From DATBJG01 sp963790545 (lineage in GTDB: Bacteria; Acidobacteriota; Vicinamibacteria; Vicinamibacterales; JAMQPK01): 64,000 bases of DNA. The position numbers were made by a program, and so were the translations under genes. This document shows positions 53,117-63,449 of this stretch, one piece after another; positions within the stretch are counted from its first letter, which is position 1; each line of letters opens with the position of its first letter. Below the pieces are notes generated by a model. The model was not told where the DNA came from. It saw nothing but the letters and a program-made list of their open reading frames with translations, and did not search any database. Where the stretch lies: positions 1-64,000 of the forward strand of contig CAWBPA010000015.1 of the NCBI GenBank assembly GCA_963790545.1, in the 5' to 3' direction.

Positions 53117-53584
53117 TCACCTTTGCTTCGTCAGCTCGTGCAAGCATTGAGCGTGCCTTTCATATTGGACGTCCTGTTGAGGAGCTGCTCTTCGAATGCT
53201 GCCACGTAGCGTGTCTGACGGGGCTTCCCCAAACGCCTCTTTGTAGGTCGCGGCAAACCGTCCTAACTCGTAGAACCCGTACTCGGTGGCAATGCTGGCA
53301 ACAGTGTTCTGTGTGGTGTCCGAATGGCTCAAGGCGCTCCGTGCATCGCGGAGTCGTTCCGCGAGGATGGACCGTTTTGGACTCATGCCTCGCACGCCGT
53401 AGAACGCGTTGCGGAGGCCCCGCTCACTGAGTCCGACGATGCGACAGAGTCTGGAGAGGGGCACTCGGGAAACCGTGTGCGCGCGCATATAGGCTTCGGC
53501 GCGCTCAACAGCCTCTTCGTGCGATGCGCGGACGCCAACTCGGCTCTGACCACTGCGACTGTAGGTGCCATGTGCGGAGACCAT
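53117..53584 (-). CDS. Stand-alone AraC-type DNA-binding protein
   Basis: 155 residues, essentially only the double helix-turn-helix: VSRVPLSRLCRIVGLSERGL and RNAFYGVRGMSPKRSI for the first part, QNTVASIATEYGFYELGRFA and ATYKEAFGEAPSDTLRG for the second. Full AraC proteins are twice as long, so the effector domain is missing or the gene is a natural short form. It is divergent from the TonB-dependent receptor at 53753 and may control it. Confidence 0.85.
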   Translation of the reverse strand: MVSAHGTYSRSGQSRVGVRASHEEAVERAEAYMRAHTVSRVPLSRLCRIVGLSERGLRNAFYGVRGMSPKRSILAERLRDARSALSHSDTTQNTVASIATEYGFYELGRFAATYKEAFGEAPSDTLRGSIRRAAPQQDVQYERHAQCLHELTKQR

Positions 53585-53752
53585 ACATGGATGCAGGGAA
53601 TTCGAGCACTGGTCGATCTGTCAGGGTGGGCCGGTAAAACTGACAGGGAGAGGATGTGCGTTTACCAGACATGATTTCCGGCTTATCATGACCGTACCGT
53701 TTTCACCCGTTGGGCCGCGATTTAGCGGCTGGGCAACGATTTAGCGGCAGAT

Positions 53753-56700
53753 ATGAAGGCCCTTCTGATACTTGTGTCGTTAGTTGGCGTGCCGGCGACG
53801 GCTTCCGCCCAGGCGGCAATTGCTGGTTCTGTGAGGGACTCGTTCGATGCCCCCATCCCGGGGGTTGTCGTGGAAGCCAGCAGCCCCGCGCTCATCGAGA
53901 AAACTCGGACGGCCATCACGAATGGGAGCGGGCGCTACCGCATCGAGGATCTGAGACCGGGAACCTACACGGTGAGCTTCACGCTCAACGGCTGGCGGCC
54001 CTACCGCCAGCAAAACGTCGAGCTGACCGGGTCGCTGACCGCAACAGTCAACGCGGAGCTCACCATCGGCGGGCTGACGGAGATCGTGACCGTCACTGGA
54101 GCGTCGCCGCTTGTCGACGTCCATAGCGCGAAGCGCGAGGTGTCGCTGACCGGCGATATCGTCAAGTCGATTCCAACGGCTCGCAGTTACAACGCGTTGC
54201 TCGTGCTCATACCGGGCGTTGTGACCAGCTCCAACGATACGGTCACCGGTACTGCGGCCACCTCATTCCCGATTCACGGCGGCCGTCAGAGCGAGGGCCG
54301 GCTCACGCTCGATGGATTGAATGTGGGAAGTCCGGGGGTGGGGAATTCGGCGACCAATTATGTGGTGGACACTGGTCACGCGCAGGAGGTGACGTTCGTG
54401 ACGGGCGGTGCACTGGGTGAAGTTGAAACGTCGGGACTCGTGATGAACATCGTGCCAAGGTCGGGGGGCAACACGATGCACGGGTCATTTTTCGCCAGCG
54501 GCACCGGCAAAAACCTGCAATCCGAACAACCTGACACAGGCTTTGAAGGATCAAGGCGTGACCGCGGCAACGCCGCTCACGGGTGTCTACGACTTCTCGG
54601 GCACGTTCGGCGGCCCGATTCGGAAGGATCGCGCGTGGTACTTCGTCAACGCGCACACCGGGGGCAGCACCAAGGACAGCCCAAACGTCTACTACAACCT
54701 GAACGCCGCCGATCCCTCCCAGTGGCTCTATTCGCCGGACTACGGCCGGATCCAGTACTCCGACCGAACCTTCGAGAATGCCAGCGGACGCGTGACATGG
54801 CAGGTAACTCCACGCAACAAGGTGAGCGGTTTCTGGGACGCACAGGTCATCTGCAGGACTTGTAGCGGCTCCACCCCCGGTGGGCCCGAGCCCGCGCGGG
54901 TGTCGCCCGAAGCCGTAGGCGTCCTCGGCCGCCCGCTCCATCTGACGCAAGTGACATGGTCTTCGCCAGCCACGAACCAGTTACTCCTCGAGGCGGGCTA
55001 TGGCGGCACGTTTTTTGGCATTGGCAACTTCGAGCGCGAACCGAATCCCACGCGTGATCTGATTCGCGTTGCCGAACAGTGCGCGAGCGGCTGCGCGGTG
55101 AATGGCAACATCCCGGGGTTGGTGTATCGATCGCAGGACTTCAGCGAGGCCTACACTGGGTCGTATCTGTGGAAGGGGTCCGTGTCGTATGTCACAGGCG
55201 GGCACAGCCTGAAGGTCGGGTATCAGCACACGTTGATGACCGACGATCGGACGTTCATGACGAACAACCAGAACCTGACGTATCGCTTCAACAACGGCCT
55301 GCCCAATCAGCTGACCCAATCGATTTCGCCGTGGGTGAACAATGCGCGGGTCGCCTGGGATGCTCTCTACGTCCAGGAGCAGTGGACGCTCCACCGCTTG
55401 ACGCTGCAGGCTGCGTTGCGGTTCGATCGGGCGCGGAGCTGGTTTCCCGCGCAGCAGGAAGGGCCGTCGAGATTCCTGCCAACTCCCATCATCATCCCGG
55501 AGACCAGTGGCGTCGACAACTACCGGGACTTGACGCCGAGGATGGGTGTGTCATACGACGTGTTCGGAACCGGCACGACGGCGCTCAAGATGAGCCTTGG
55601 CAAGTACCTGGAGGGTGCCGGCGTGATCGGCAACTACGCGAACACCAATCCCACGCTGCGGATGCCGCAGACGACACAGACATTTGGGACGGCGGGAGTC
55701 ACGCGAGCCTGGACGGACGCGAACCAGAACTTCGTGCCCGATTGTGATCTGCGGAACCCGGCGGCGCAGGATCTCAGCGGCATTGGCGGCGATCTCTGCG
55801 GCGTGATGTCGAACACGCGGTTCGGCACGAACGTCCTGACCAACAACTTCGATCCAGCGATCCTCAACGGGTGGGGTGTCCGTCCTTCGGACTGGAGCCT
55901 CACGGCTTCGATTCAGCAGCAGATTGGATCGCGGTCGTCGATGGATGTGACGTACGCCCGGCGCTCGTATCACGGCTTTTTCGTTGCAGACAACCTGTCG
56001 CTTCAGCCCTCCGATCTGACGCCGTTCAGCATCGTGGCCCCCTTGGATCCTCGGTTGCCCGGAGGCGGTGGCTACGTCGTGTCGGATCTGTACGACGTCG
56101 TCCCCGAGAAGTCGGGACAAGTCAACAATCTCGTGGCAGACTCGCACAAGTATGGAACGTGGTACCAATACTTCAATGGCGTCGACGTGTCCCTCAACGC
56201 ACGGGTCGGCAAAGACTTCGCCCTCGTGGGAGGCATCAGTACAGGTCAGACAGTCGCCGACAGCTGCGAGGTGAGAGCCCAGTTGCCGGAGCTTGCCACC
56301 ACGACGACCGGGACGAGCGCGTTCGGCGCGGGCCTGGCCGCTTCGACCGTTGCGCCCCTGAGCCCGTACTGTCACGTCGCATTCGGCATCCTCACGCAGT
56401 TCAGGGGGCTCTCTTCGTACACGGTTCCGAAGATCGACGTCCACGTGGCAGCGACGTTTCAGAGCAAGCCCGGAGCGATGCTGGCGGCCAACTACGCAGC
56501 ACCGAACTCGGCGGTTGCACCGTCGCTCGGGAGGAATCTCTCAGGTAACGCGGCCAACGCGACAGTGAACCTCGTGGCGCCCGGTACGATGTACGGCGAT
56601 CGCGTCAATCAGCTGGACGTGCGAGTGGCCAAGACGCTGAGGTACGGCCGATCACGAACCCTGATCGCGCTGGATCTCTACAACGCGCTGAACTCCAGTG

Positions 56701-56807
56701 CAGTGCTGACCTACAACAACACGTTCGTCCCGGGCGGGTCGTGGTTGCAGCCGTTGACGATCCTGACCCCACGGTTCCTGAAGGTCACCGCCGAGATCGA
56801 CTTCTAG
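53753..56807 (+). pseudogene. TonB-dependent receptor with carboxypeptidase-like domain, one frameshift
   Basis: About 1017 codons. A signal peptide (MKALLILVSLVGVPATASAQ) leads into AIAGSVRDSFDAPIPGVVVE and DLRPGTYTVSFTLNGW, then the plug (IHGGRQSEGRLTLDGL). At about 54523-54528 one base too many (GAACAACC) moves the frame; the barrel resumes as LTQALKDQGVTAATPLTGVY and DFSGTFGGPIRKDRAWYFVN and runs clean to LTPRFLKVTAEIDF. Apart from that single base it is well preserved, so an assembly error is quite possible. It is a paralogue of the receptor at 47003-50131 and precedes a sensor kinase by eight bases. Confidence 0.88.
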
Positions 56808-56815
56808 ACGGTTAT

Positions 56816-58661
56816 ATGGGGACATCACTCAGACATCTCAGGCTCGGGTGTTGCCTGATCGCCGTGACGGTTGGGGTCCTCGGTTCGATCGAGGCCGCAT
56901 GGGCTGCAGCCGACACGAAACAGGTGCTCGTCCTGTACTCGACCAGTCGAGATTCCCCGATGTCCACTGCGGGTGACCGTGAGTTGCCTCTAATACTCGA
57001 CCAGGGTCTCGAACACGATCTGGTCTATTTTTCGGAATACATCGACCAGGGGAGGTTCCCCGACGCAGCGTATCAACAGGCCTTCAGTGATTTCCTGCGC
57101 GTGAAGTACAAGGGGCAGCGGATCGACCTCGTCATTCCGATCCAGGCCGCCGCAGTCCAGTTCGTCAACCAGCGTCGGAACGAGTTGTTCCCCGACACGC
57201 CGGTCGTGTTCCTCGCCCTGTCGTCTCCAACTTCCCGCCTCGCGAACTCGACTGGAGTGATCGCCGACCTGGACCTGGCCAGCACGCTTGCGCTGGCTGT
57301 CGAGCTGCAGCCCGACATCCGGAACGTCTTCGTCGTCAGCGGTGCTGGTGTCCCCGACAAGGAGTACGAGAGGCTGACGCGGATGCAGTTGCAATCGTTC
57401 GAACGTCGATTCGCCATCACCTACCTGTCGGGTCTGGCGACGAAAGATCTCGAGGTGCGGCTGGCGACACTGCCCGAACATTCCATCGTCTACTATCTGG
57501 CAGTCTACCAGGACGGTCAGGGCGAAGCCTTCGCTCCGATGCAGTACTCGGAACGAGTCGCGGCCGTTGCCCGTGCGCCGACCTACACCTGGTCTGATGC
57601 TCTGATGGGTCACGGGATCGTTGGGGGCAGCCTCCTCGACCGGCAGACCATGATGCAGGCGATCGGCAAACTCGCCCTACGGGTGCTTCACGGAGAGCCG
57701 GCCGACAACATCCCTACGGCGTCACCCAGTCTGAATGTCAGTCAGGTCGACTGGCGCCAGCTGCGGCGCTGGGGCATCAGCGAAGCCCGCGTTCCTTCTG
57801 GAGCGCTCATCCAGATTCCAAGAGTCCTCGACGTGGGATCGGTACAAAGCCTACATTCTCGCGCGGCCGCTGTTCTACTGGCGCAGACGGGACTCATCGC
57901 AGGCCTGCTCGTTCAGCGAAGGAGACGGCGACAGGCCGAGGAGCAAGTGCGGGGAGGCCAGGTAGAGCTGCGCGCAAGTTACAACCGGATCCGCGACCTC
58001 GCGTCGCGGCTGCTGAATGCGCAGGATACGGAGCGATCGCGGATCGCGCGCGAGCTCCACGACGACATCAGCCAGCAGGTGGCGCTCCTGGCCATCGATC
58101 TCGAGCTGTTGAGCGGCGCGGTTCAGCCCGACAGCGAAGCGCTCGCTGAAGAGATATTGAACCGCACGCAAACAAATCGCCAAGAGCGTGCACGATCTCT
58201 CGCACCGGCTGCATCCCGCCAAATTGCGACTGATAGGTTTGGTCTCTGCGCTCCACGCACTCCAACGGGAGTTGTCCCGTCCCGAGACGGCCATCACGTT
58301 CACCCACGACAACGTGCCGTCGACGGTGCCACCCGATCTGACGGTGTGCCTGTTCCGAGTCGTACAAGAAGCGCTGCAGAACGCTCTCAAGTACAGCAAG
58401 GCGCACGAAGTCTCGGTGCAGTTGCGTGGCGTGCCAGACGGACTCGCCCTGACCATCGTCGACGATGGGGTCGGGTTCGACGTTAATGAGGCATCGGGCA
58501 AAGGCCTTGGCCTCATCAGCATGGAAGAACGCGTCGAGGCGACCGGCGGTGCACTCCAGATTCGATCCACGCCGGGCGCGGGAACCCGGCTGGAGGTGAC
58601 GGTGCCCCTCCACCCGGCGCAGGGCGCCGAAACCGTTCTGACGACGGGATTTACGAGCTGA
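56816..58661 (+). pseudogene. Sensor histidine kinase with substrate-binding-protein-like sensor, one frameshift
   Basis: A signal/first helix (about 1-32) is followed by a periplasmic domain of the ABC substrate-binding type PF04392 (KQVLVLYSTSRDSPMSTAGD, FPDTPVVFLALSSPTSRLAN, YYLAVYQDGQGEAFAP). A second helix (AAAVLLAQTGLIAGLLVQRR) leads into HisKA_3: TERSRIARELHDDISQQVAL with the phospho-histidine. At about 58169 an extra A (CAAACAA) changes frame; the rest reads IAKSVHDLSHRLHPAKLRLI, the N-box EALQNALKYSKAHEV, DDGVGFD and GKGLGLISMEERV. It would phosphorylate the NarL-type regulator that follows. The single homopolymer change may be an assembly error. Confidence 0.88.
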
Positions 58662-58779
58662 CGGGGCTGTGCCGATTCTGCATAGCCGGCGAAGAGTCCG
58701 GCCGCTATTCTGAAAGGCGTGGATATTCGGCGCGAAGACCCACGCACCGATCTCGGCTACCGGACAGAAGGAACGTCGT

Positions 58780-59409
58780 ATGGCGAAGCCACGAGTTCTG
58801 CTGGCAGACGATCACACGCTCGTTCTTGGGGCGTTCGAGAAGCTGCTCGCGTCGGAATGCGAGATCGTCGGACAGGTCTCCGATGGACGGGCTCTGGTTT
58901 CTGCGGCCGAGCAGCTGAAGCCCGATCTCATCGTTCTGGATATTGCAATGCCGCTGTTGAACGGTCTCGAAGCAGGGCGTCAGATCAAACAAAAGCTGCG
59001 CAACGTCAAGTTGGTGTTTCTCACGATGAACGAGGATGCCGACCTGGCGGCTGAGGCGTTCCGATCCGGAGCGTCCGCGTACCTGCTCAAGCGCTCCGCG
59101 GCTTCCGAGCTTTCGATCGCGATACACGAAGTCATGCAGGGACGGTCGTACGTGACCCCGCTGGTCACTGAAGGGCTGGTTGGATCGTTGCTCAACGCTG
59201 ACGAGCGTGGTCCTGGCCAGGAACTGACGCCGCGGCAGCGTGAGGTGCTGCAATTGCTCGCCGAGGGCCGCTCGATGAAGGAGGTTGCCAGCGTCCTGAA
59301 CCTCACGCCCCGCACCGTCGCTTTTCACAAGTACCGGATGATGGAGCAGCTCAACATCAAGTCGACTGCAGAACTCGTTCAGTATGCCGTCAAGAACCAC
59401 ATCGTCTGA
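58780..59409 (+). CDS. NarL/FixJ-type response regulator
   Basis: 209 residues. The receiver has acidic pocket LLADDH, phosphorylation aspartate in LIVLDIAMPLLNG, threonine-type switch LVFLTMN and lysine in YLLKRSA. The C-terminal LuxR-type HTH has ELTPRQREVLQLLAEGRSMK and LNLTPRTVAFHKYRMMEQLN. It is the natural partner of the HisKA_3 kinase upstream (118 bases apart). It overlaps the receiver-only gene by 26 bases. Confidence 0.95.
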   Translation: MAKPRVLLADDHTLVLGAFEKLLASECEIVGQVSDGRALVSAAEQLKPDLIVLDIAMPLLNGLEAGRQIKQKLRNVKLVFLTMNEDADLAAEAFRSGASAYLLKRSAASELSIAIHEVMQGRSYVTPLVTEGLVGSLLNADERGPGQELTPRQREVLQLLAEGRSMKEVASVLNLTPRTVAFHKYRMMEQLNIKSTAELVQYAVKNHIV

Positions 59410-59794
59410 ACCGCTGCGCGTGCTCCTGGTCGACGACAACGAGGCGATCCTCACTCGTGCGGCGGCCGTGCTGACGCCCGGCTGCCAAGTCGTGGGAACC
59501 GTGAACAACGGACCGGCGGCGCTCGAAGCGGCTGGGACGTTGCAGCCCGAGGTCATCGTGCTCGATATTTCCATGTCGGGGATGACGGGCTTCGAAGTTG
59601 CTGCGAGTCTCCGCAAGTCTGGTTCGACGGCCGCTCTCGTGTTCCTCACCGTCCACGACGACGAAGAGTTCGTCGAGGCTGCAAAAGCGGTGGGTGTCAT
59701 TGGCTACGTCGTGAAGCCACGACTCGCCTCCGACTTGATGCGTGCGGTGCAGGAAGTGCGAGCGGGACGGTCGTTCGTCTCGATGAATCGGTGA
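59384..59794 (+). CDS. Stand-alone receiver-domain protein
   Basis: 136 residues, start ATG at 59384 inside the preceding gene. Receiver features: VLLVDDNEAILTRAAAVL, aspartate in VIVLDISMSGMTGFEV, FLTVHDDEEFVEAA and lysine in GYVVKPRLASDL. No output domain. It may compete with, or relay phosphate for, the NarL-type regulator. It ends one base before the large hairpin that separates it from the convergent DUF481 gene. Confidence 0.92.
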   Translation: MPSRTTSSEPLRVLLVDDNEAILTRAAAVLTPGCQVVGTVNNGPAALEAAGTLQPEVIVLDISMSGMTGFEVAASLRKSGSTAALVFLTVHDDEEFVEAAKAVGVIGYVVKPRLASDLMRAVQEVRAGRSFVSMNR

Positions 59795-59870
59795 CGGCGG
59801 GTCTAAAGACCCGCCTCTACACAGTGAATTGACCCGTCCTTGTGGTAGAGGCGGGTCTTTAGACCCGCCG
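59795..59870. terminator. Large inverted repeat between convergent genes
   Basis: Arms 59795-59820 and 59845-59870 are exact reverse complements (26 of 26), and each arm itself contains the near-palindrome GCGGGTCTAAAGACCCGC. The structure can form one long stem or two small hairpins, and begins at the stop of the receiver gene. It probably terminates transcription from both sides. Confidence 0.8.
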
Positions 59871-59888
59871 ACAAGCCGTCAATCACGC

Positions 59889-60932
59889 TCAGTAGCTCCA
59901 GCCAATAGACACGACAATACCGACGTCGTTCGTTTCGGCGGCGGGATTGGGCGGGCGGTTGTCGTAGGTGTTGTACAGATTCAGCGAAACGAAGAGATCC
60001 TTCCAGAATTCTCGCCTGGAGTCGACGTCGAGCTGAATGCGATGCCGGCCCGGATTCGAGAGACTCGGGTAGTACTGCACGCTGACGTCTACGTTCGTCT
60101 TCGGCCGATCGTAGGTGAAATACGAGGAACGATAGACTAAAAGGGCTTCGACGTTCTGCGTGGGCTCGACGTCGACGCCACGTTCGTCGTTGAAGACGAC
60201 CCCGGCGCCGACCGCCAACTGCGCGCGATTGCTATTGACGAGACGCGGACCGACGGCGCCGCCAATCTGCGATCGAAGCGTCAGCCCGAGGCTCTCGTTG
60301 CTTTCGAACCGACTCATGGCGGTGAAGAACCAGCGAGCCCACGGATATCGTAGATAAGACGCCTCAACCGACCCTCGATCGTCGCGACCCGGCCCGTCGT
60401 CTGTCTTGGTTGCCGTGAGAGATGCGGTGAGTCGTCCTTGGAATCCGGGCCTGCGGTACACCGTGTCGGAATTCAGGTTGAGTTGCGCGATACCGCTCGA
60501 CTGCGTATAGCTGAACCCCGCATCGATGGAGCCGTCGAGCTTCCGCCAGAAGCTCGTGCCAATCGGGATGATCAGTGTCACCTCCGACATCGGCTGTGTC
60601 TCAGTCGAGTCGGGGCCAACGACCGCGATCGATCGGTCGGCAGCCAGCCCGAGACTGCCCAGGAAGCGGCGGCCGTCGGCCAGGGAAACCTCGACGCGTC
60701 GCGCCGCAACGACACTGAGGAGCTTGTCCCATTCCAGGTACAGCGTGCCCGCATCGTCGGTGTCGAATTCCAGTCGCCCCCGCTCGAGTCGTTTGACCTC
60801 GCCAGTGATCCGGTCGCCGTTGGCCAGCGTCACGACGTCCGTCCTGCCCTGGGCGCGTGCGGGTGTCCCGAAACACACGAGAAGGATGACCGCCAGTCCC
60901 ACCCGGGTGGCGGATGCAAACCTGATGGTCAT
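59889..60932 (-). CDS. DUF481 outer-membrane protein
   Basis: 347 residues from the ATG at 60932 (signal peptide MTIRFASATRVGLAVILLVC then PARAQ). The first part has VVTLANGDRITGEVKRLERG, a repeated strand-turn motif also seen in proteins that carry an LSm-like periplasmic domain, and the rest is a beta-barrel with KLDGSIDAGFSYTQSSGIAQ and RSYFTYDRPKTNV-like strands ending DVGIVVSIGWSY. DUF481 members are predicted salt-induced outer-membrane proteins. It starts eight bases after the glutaminase stop and is last in the operon. Confidence 0.85.
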   Translation of the reverse strand: MTIRFASATRVGLAVILLVCFGTPARAQGRTDVVTLANGDRITGEVKRLERGRLEFDTDDAGTLYLEWDKLLSVVAARRVEVSLADGRRFLGSLGLAADRSIAVVGPDSTETQPMSEVTLIIPIGTSFWRKLDGSIDAGFSYTQSSGIAQLNLNSDTVYRRPGFQGRLTASLTATKTDDGPGRDDRGSVEASYLRYPWARWFFTAMSRFESNESLGLTLRSQIGGAVGPRLVNSNRAQLAVGAGVVFNDERGVDVEPTQNVEALLVYRSSYFTYDRPKTNVDVSVQYYPSLSNPGRHRIQLDVDSRREFWKDLFVSLNLYNTYDNRPPNPAAETNDVGIVVSIGWSY

Positions 60933-60940
60933 CCCACCGC

Positions 60941-61984
60941 TCAGCCCTTTGGCCGTGCGGCGTACGGGTTGCCACCGAGTGCGTTTGAAACGTCGGCGAT
61001 CGCGCGCTGCGCGCGTATGCTGTTGCCTGCATCGTCGAGCGGCGGCGACACGACGGCAATACCGAACTTGCCAGGTGACACCGCAATGATCCCACCACCC
61101 ACGCCGCTTTTGGCCGGCAATCCCGTCAGATAGAGCCACTTGCCTGAATCGTCATACAAACCAGCGGTGGCCATGACGGCCAGCACGCCAGGGACCTTCG
61201 CCGCGTCCATCACCTGCTTGCTGGTCACCGGATTCCTGCCGCCAGCCGCAAGCGTAGCCGCCATCACAGCGAGGTCCCGCGCATTGACTCCGATTGAACA
61301 CTGACGCGTGTACAAATCGACCGCCTGCTGCCAGTTGGTCTTGATGTAGCCGTACGCGAGCATGAGCGCCCCGATGGCCTGATTGCGCTGGTTCGTGTCC
61401 GACTCGGACTTGTAGACATCCTTGAGCACGCTCAACTGACGCCCAGCGGCATCGTTGTGGAAGCCAATGATCTTCTTCCAGACCTCGTCAGAGGTCTTGC
61501 CTGTCACCATACTGGTCGCCGAGATCGCGCCAGGATTCACCAGTGCGTTCATTTCGGGCGCACCGGTCCCGACCACAGACCTGACTCCCTCGATCGCAAT
61601 AATCGAGTTGAACCGCGCGCCCGTGGCGTCAACGCCGATCCGTTTCTCGATGGAACCCAGCCCCTGTTCCTGGATGACCTGAGCCATCGTGAAGACTTTT
61701 GAGATGGACTGGATCGAGACTTCGGTCTTCACATCACCCGCTGTATAGACCTTGCCGTCAACCCCGACGACCGCAATCCCAAACAGGTTCGGATCGACTT
61801 TCGCCAGGGCCGGAATGTAGTCGGCGTTCTTACCCTCCTTGAGCGTTCTGAACTTTGCGAAGGCGGCGTCCACGGCGGGCTGGACTCCGGCAGGTGCCTG
61901 CGCATCGAGCGCCGGCAGAGCCAGGGTCATTAGCGCCGCAACGCCGAGGACCCACCCGCCAATATTCCGATGACCTCGATTCAT
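60941..61984 (-). CDS. glsA: Glutaminase A, exported form
   Basis: 347 residues from the ATG at 61984. Most bacterial GlsA proteins are about 305-310 residues and cytoplasmic; this one has a signal peptide (HRNIGGWVLGVAALMTLALP then ALDAQA). Catalytic features of the serine-dependent glutaminase fold are present: SIQSISKVFTMAQVI with S-x-x-K, NALVNPGAISATSMV, and SGVGGGIIAVSPGKFGIAVV. It hydrolyses glutamine to glutamate and ammonia, here probably in the periplasm. The gene sits two bases after the porin stop. Confidence 0.92.
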   Translation of the reverse strand: MNRGHRNIGGWVLGVAALMTLALPALDAQAPAGVQPAVDAAFAKFRTLKEGKNADYIPALAKVDPNLFGIAVVGVDGKVYTAGDVKTEVSIQSISKVFTMAQVIQEQGLGSIEKRIGVDATGARFNSIIAIEGVRSVVGTGAPEMNALVNPGAISATSMVTGKTSDEVWKKIIGFHNDAAGRQLSVLKDVYKSESDTNQRNQAIGALMLAYGYIKTNWQQAVDLYTRQCSIGVNARDLAVMAATLAAGGRNPVTSKQVMDAAKVPGVLAVMATAGLYDDSGKWLYLTGLPAKSGVGGGIIAVSPGKFGIAVVSPPLDDAGNSIRAQRAIADVSNALGGNPYAARPKG

Positions 61985-61986
61985 TG

Positions 61987-63258
61987 CTAACCTCCAAGCT
62001 TGTACGAAAAGTTGTATTTGAATGAGAACTGCACCTTGAAGCCGTCGCTCTCGAAACCGTCCGAATTGTTCTCCCGGCGTCCCCACTGAAGCTCCACGCC
62101 GGCCATCACGTTCGGGACCGGGGTGTAGAGCAGGTTGCCGAGGGCGTACTGTCCGACGCTGAAGGCATCAGGAGCCTGGGCATCGGTGTTGTCGTTGTCC
62201 TGCCGTGAGTACCCGATCGCGGTGCTGAACCTTGTGCTCCAGGTGTGATCCAGGAACACGCTGTACGCGACGATCGGTACGGCTTCGCCGAGGAGCGGCG
62301 TCACCCGATCGGAGAAGTTGTTCACGATGCCGATGTCCACCGGTGAGTCGTTCATTTCGTTCTGTATGCCTTCGCCGACCGTGAACTGCATCCGCAGGAC
62401 ATCGCTCCCGCTGAACTTGAGGATCGAGCTGACGTTCCACCCCCAGCCGGTGGCGTCTCCGGAAAGATCGAACGCGTCGTCGAGGTTGTCGTCCCAGTTG
62501 ATACGCCGCAGCATCCCGGCGGTGCGGACGTGGCCCCAACCCCCCGTGTACTTGTACGCGGCTGCAAAGTCGGGCAGCGGGAAGCGCGCAGTGATGCCAT
62601 CGAGCTCGATACGGTCGGAATAGACCCCCTGGTCGCCGCTCGCGCCCGGGCGCAGAAGGGCGAACATCAAGTTGTTCTTGTCGTCGCTGACCGCGGTGTA
62701 GCGGAGCTGCACATTGCGGTACCACGGAAGACCCGTGGGCCCCCAGTATTCCAGCGAGTTCGGGAACACGTCAGGGTCGGTAAAAGGGCTCCAGTACTGA
62801 CCGGCCCCCAGCGCGCCTAGCTCTCCCCATGCATGGCGCAGGCGGAACGTGGTCTGTCCCTCGTCCACGCCGGTGCCAAACAGCTCGAACTCGAAGATGG
62901 TGGTGAAGTCCCCGAGATCGGTCGGCGTCGACGACCTGAAGCCCAGGCGGCTCTGCCGCACACCCGCGAACGTGCTGTGGTCTTCACCGAACTCGTTCTC
63001 AAACTTCGGCAGCCTGGTTACCCGCAAGGTGTCGAACCAATTGGGGTGGATTTGCGTGAAGTCGTGGCCGATGTCGAGCATCGCGAACCCGTAGATTTCG
63101 AAGGTTGACTTGGCAGGCGGCTGCGCCTGCGCGCTGGTGGTCCCCCCGGTATCGGCTGGGGCCTCTTGCGCGCGCGCGCTCGACATTGCACCGAGCACGA
63201 GCATCGTTGTCAAAAGCCAGGCGGAACCGATGTGCCGGCTCGTCGGTAGTCGTCGCAT
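61987..63258 (-). CDS. DcaP-like outer-membrane porin
   Basis: 423 residues from the ATG at 63258 (MRRLPTSRHIGSAWLLTTML, cleavage near SARAQE). A proline-rich linker is followed by FEIYGFAMLDIGHDFTQIHP, the start of the barrel, and RQSRLGFRSSTPTDLGDFTT, both characteristic of DcaP-like porins. The end is FKVQFSFKYNFSYKLGG, less typical in lacking a terminal aromatic. It would form a trimeric channel for small, probably negatively charged molecules. Downstream glutaminase and upstream amidohydrolase suggest uptake of an amide or aromatic compound. Confidence 0.88.
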   Translation of the reverse strand: MRRLPTSRHIGSAWLLTTMLVLGAMSSARAQEAPADTGGTTSAQAQPPAKSTFEIYGFAMLDIGHDFTQIHPNWFDTLRVTRLPKFENEFGEDHSTFAGVRQSRLGFRSSTPTDLGDFTTIFEFELFGTGVDEGQTTFRLRHAWGELGALGAGQYWSPFTDPDVFPNSLEYWGPTGLPWYRNVQLRYTAVSDDKNNLMFALLRPGASGDQGVYSDRIELDGITARFPLPDFAAAYKYTGGWGHVRTAGMLRRINWDDNLDDAFDLSGDATGWGWNVSSILKFSGSDVLRMQFTVGEGIQNEMNDSPVDIGIVNNFSDRVTPLLGEAVPIVAYSVFLDHTWSTRFSTAIGYSRQDNDNTDAQAPDAFSVGQYALGNLLYTPVPNVMAGVELQWGRRENNSDGFESDGFKVQFSFKYNFSYKLGG

Positions 63259-63285
63259 AGTCGTGTCTCCTCTATTAGTTGTCGC

Positions 63286-63448
63286 GGGGCCCCACCCCCG
63301 CGACCTGTACCTCGCGGCTCTGCCGCTCGGCATTGTTCCGGACAACCATCTCCTAGTCAGTCATCCTTGTGGGGCCCACCCCGGCGTCTGTACTTCGCGG
63401 CTCTGCCTCTCGGCGTTGTTCGGACAACCATCTGCTGGTTAGTCATCC
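63286..63448. repeat. Tandem duplication before the porin gene
   Basis: Two units, 63286-63366 and 63371-63448, about 85% identical: both run from GGGGCCC through CTGTAC, TCGCGGCTCTGCC and GGACAACCATCT to AGTCATCC. The units lie entirely in the leader between the amidohydrolase stop and the porin start. Confidence 0.8.
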
Positions 63449-63449
63449 G

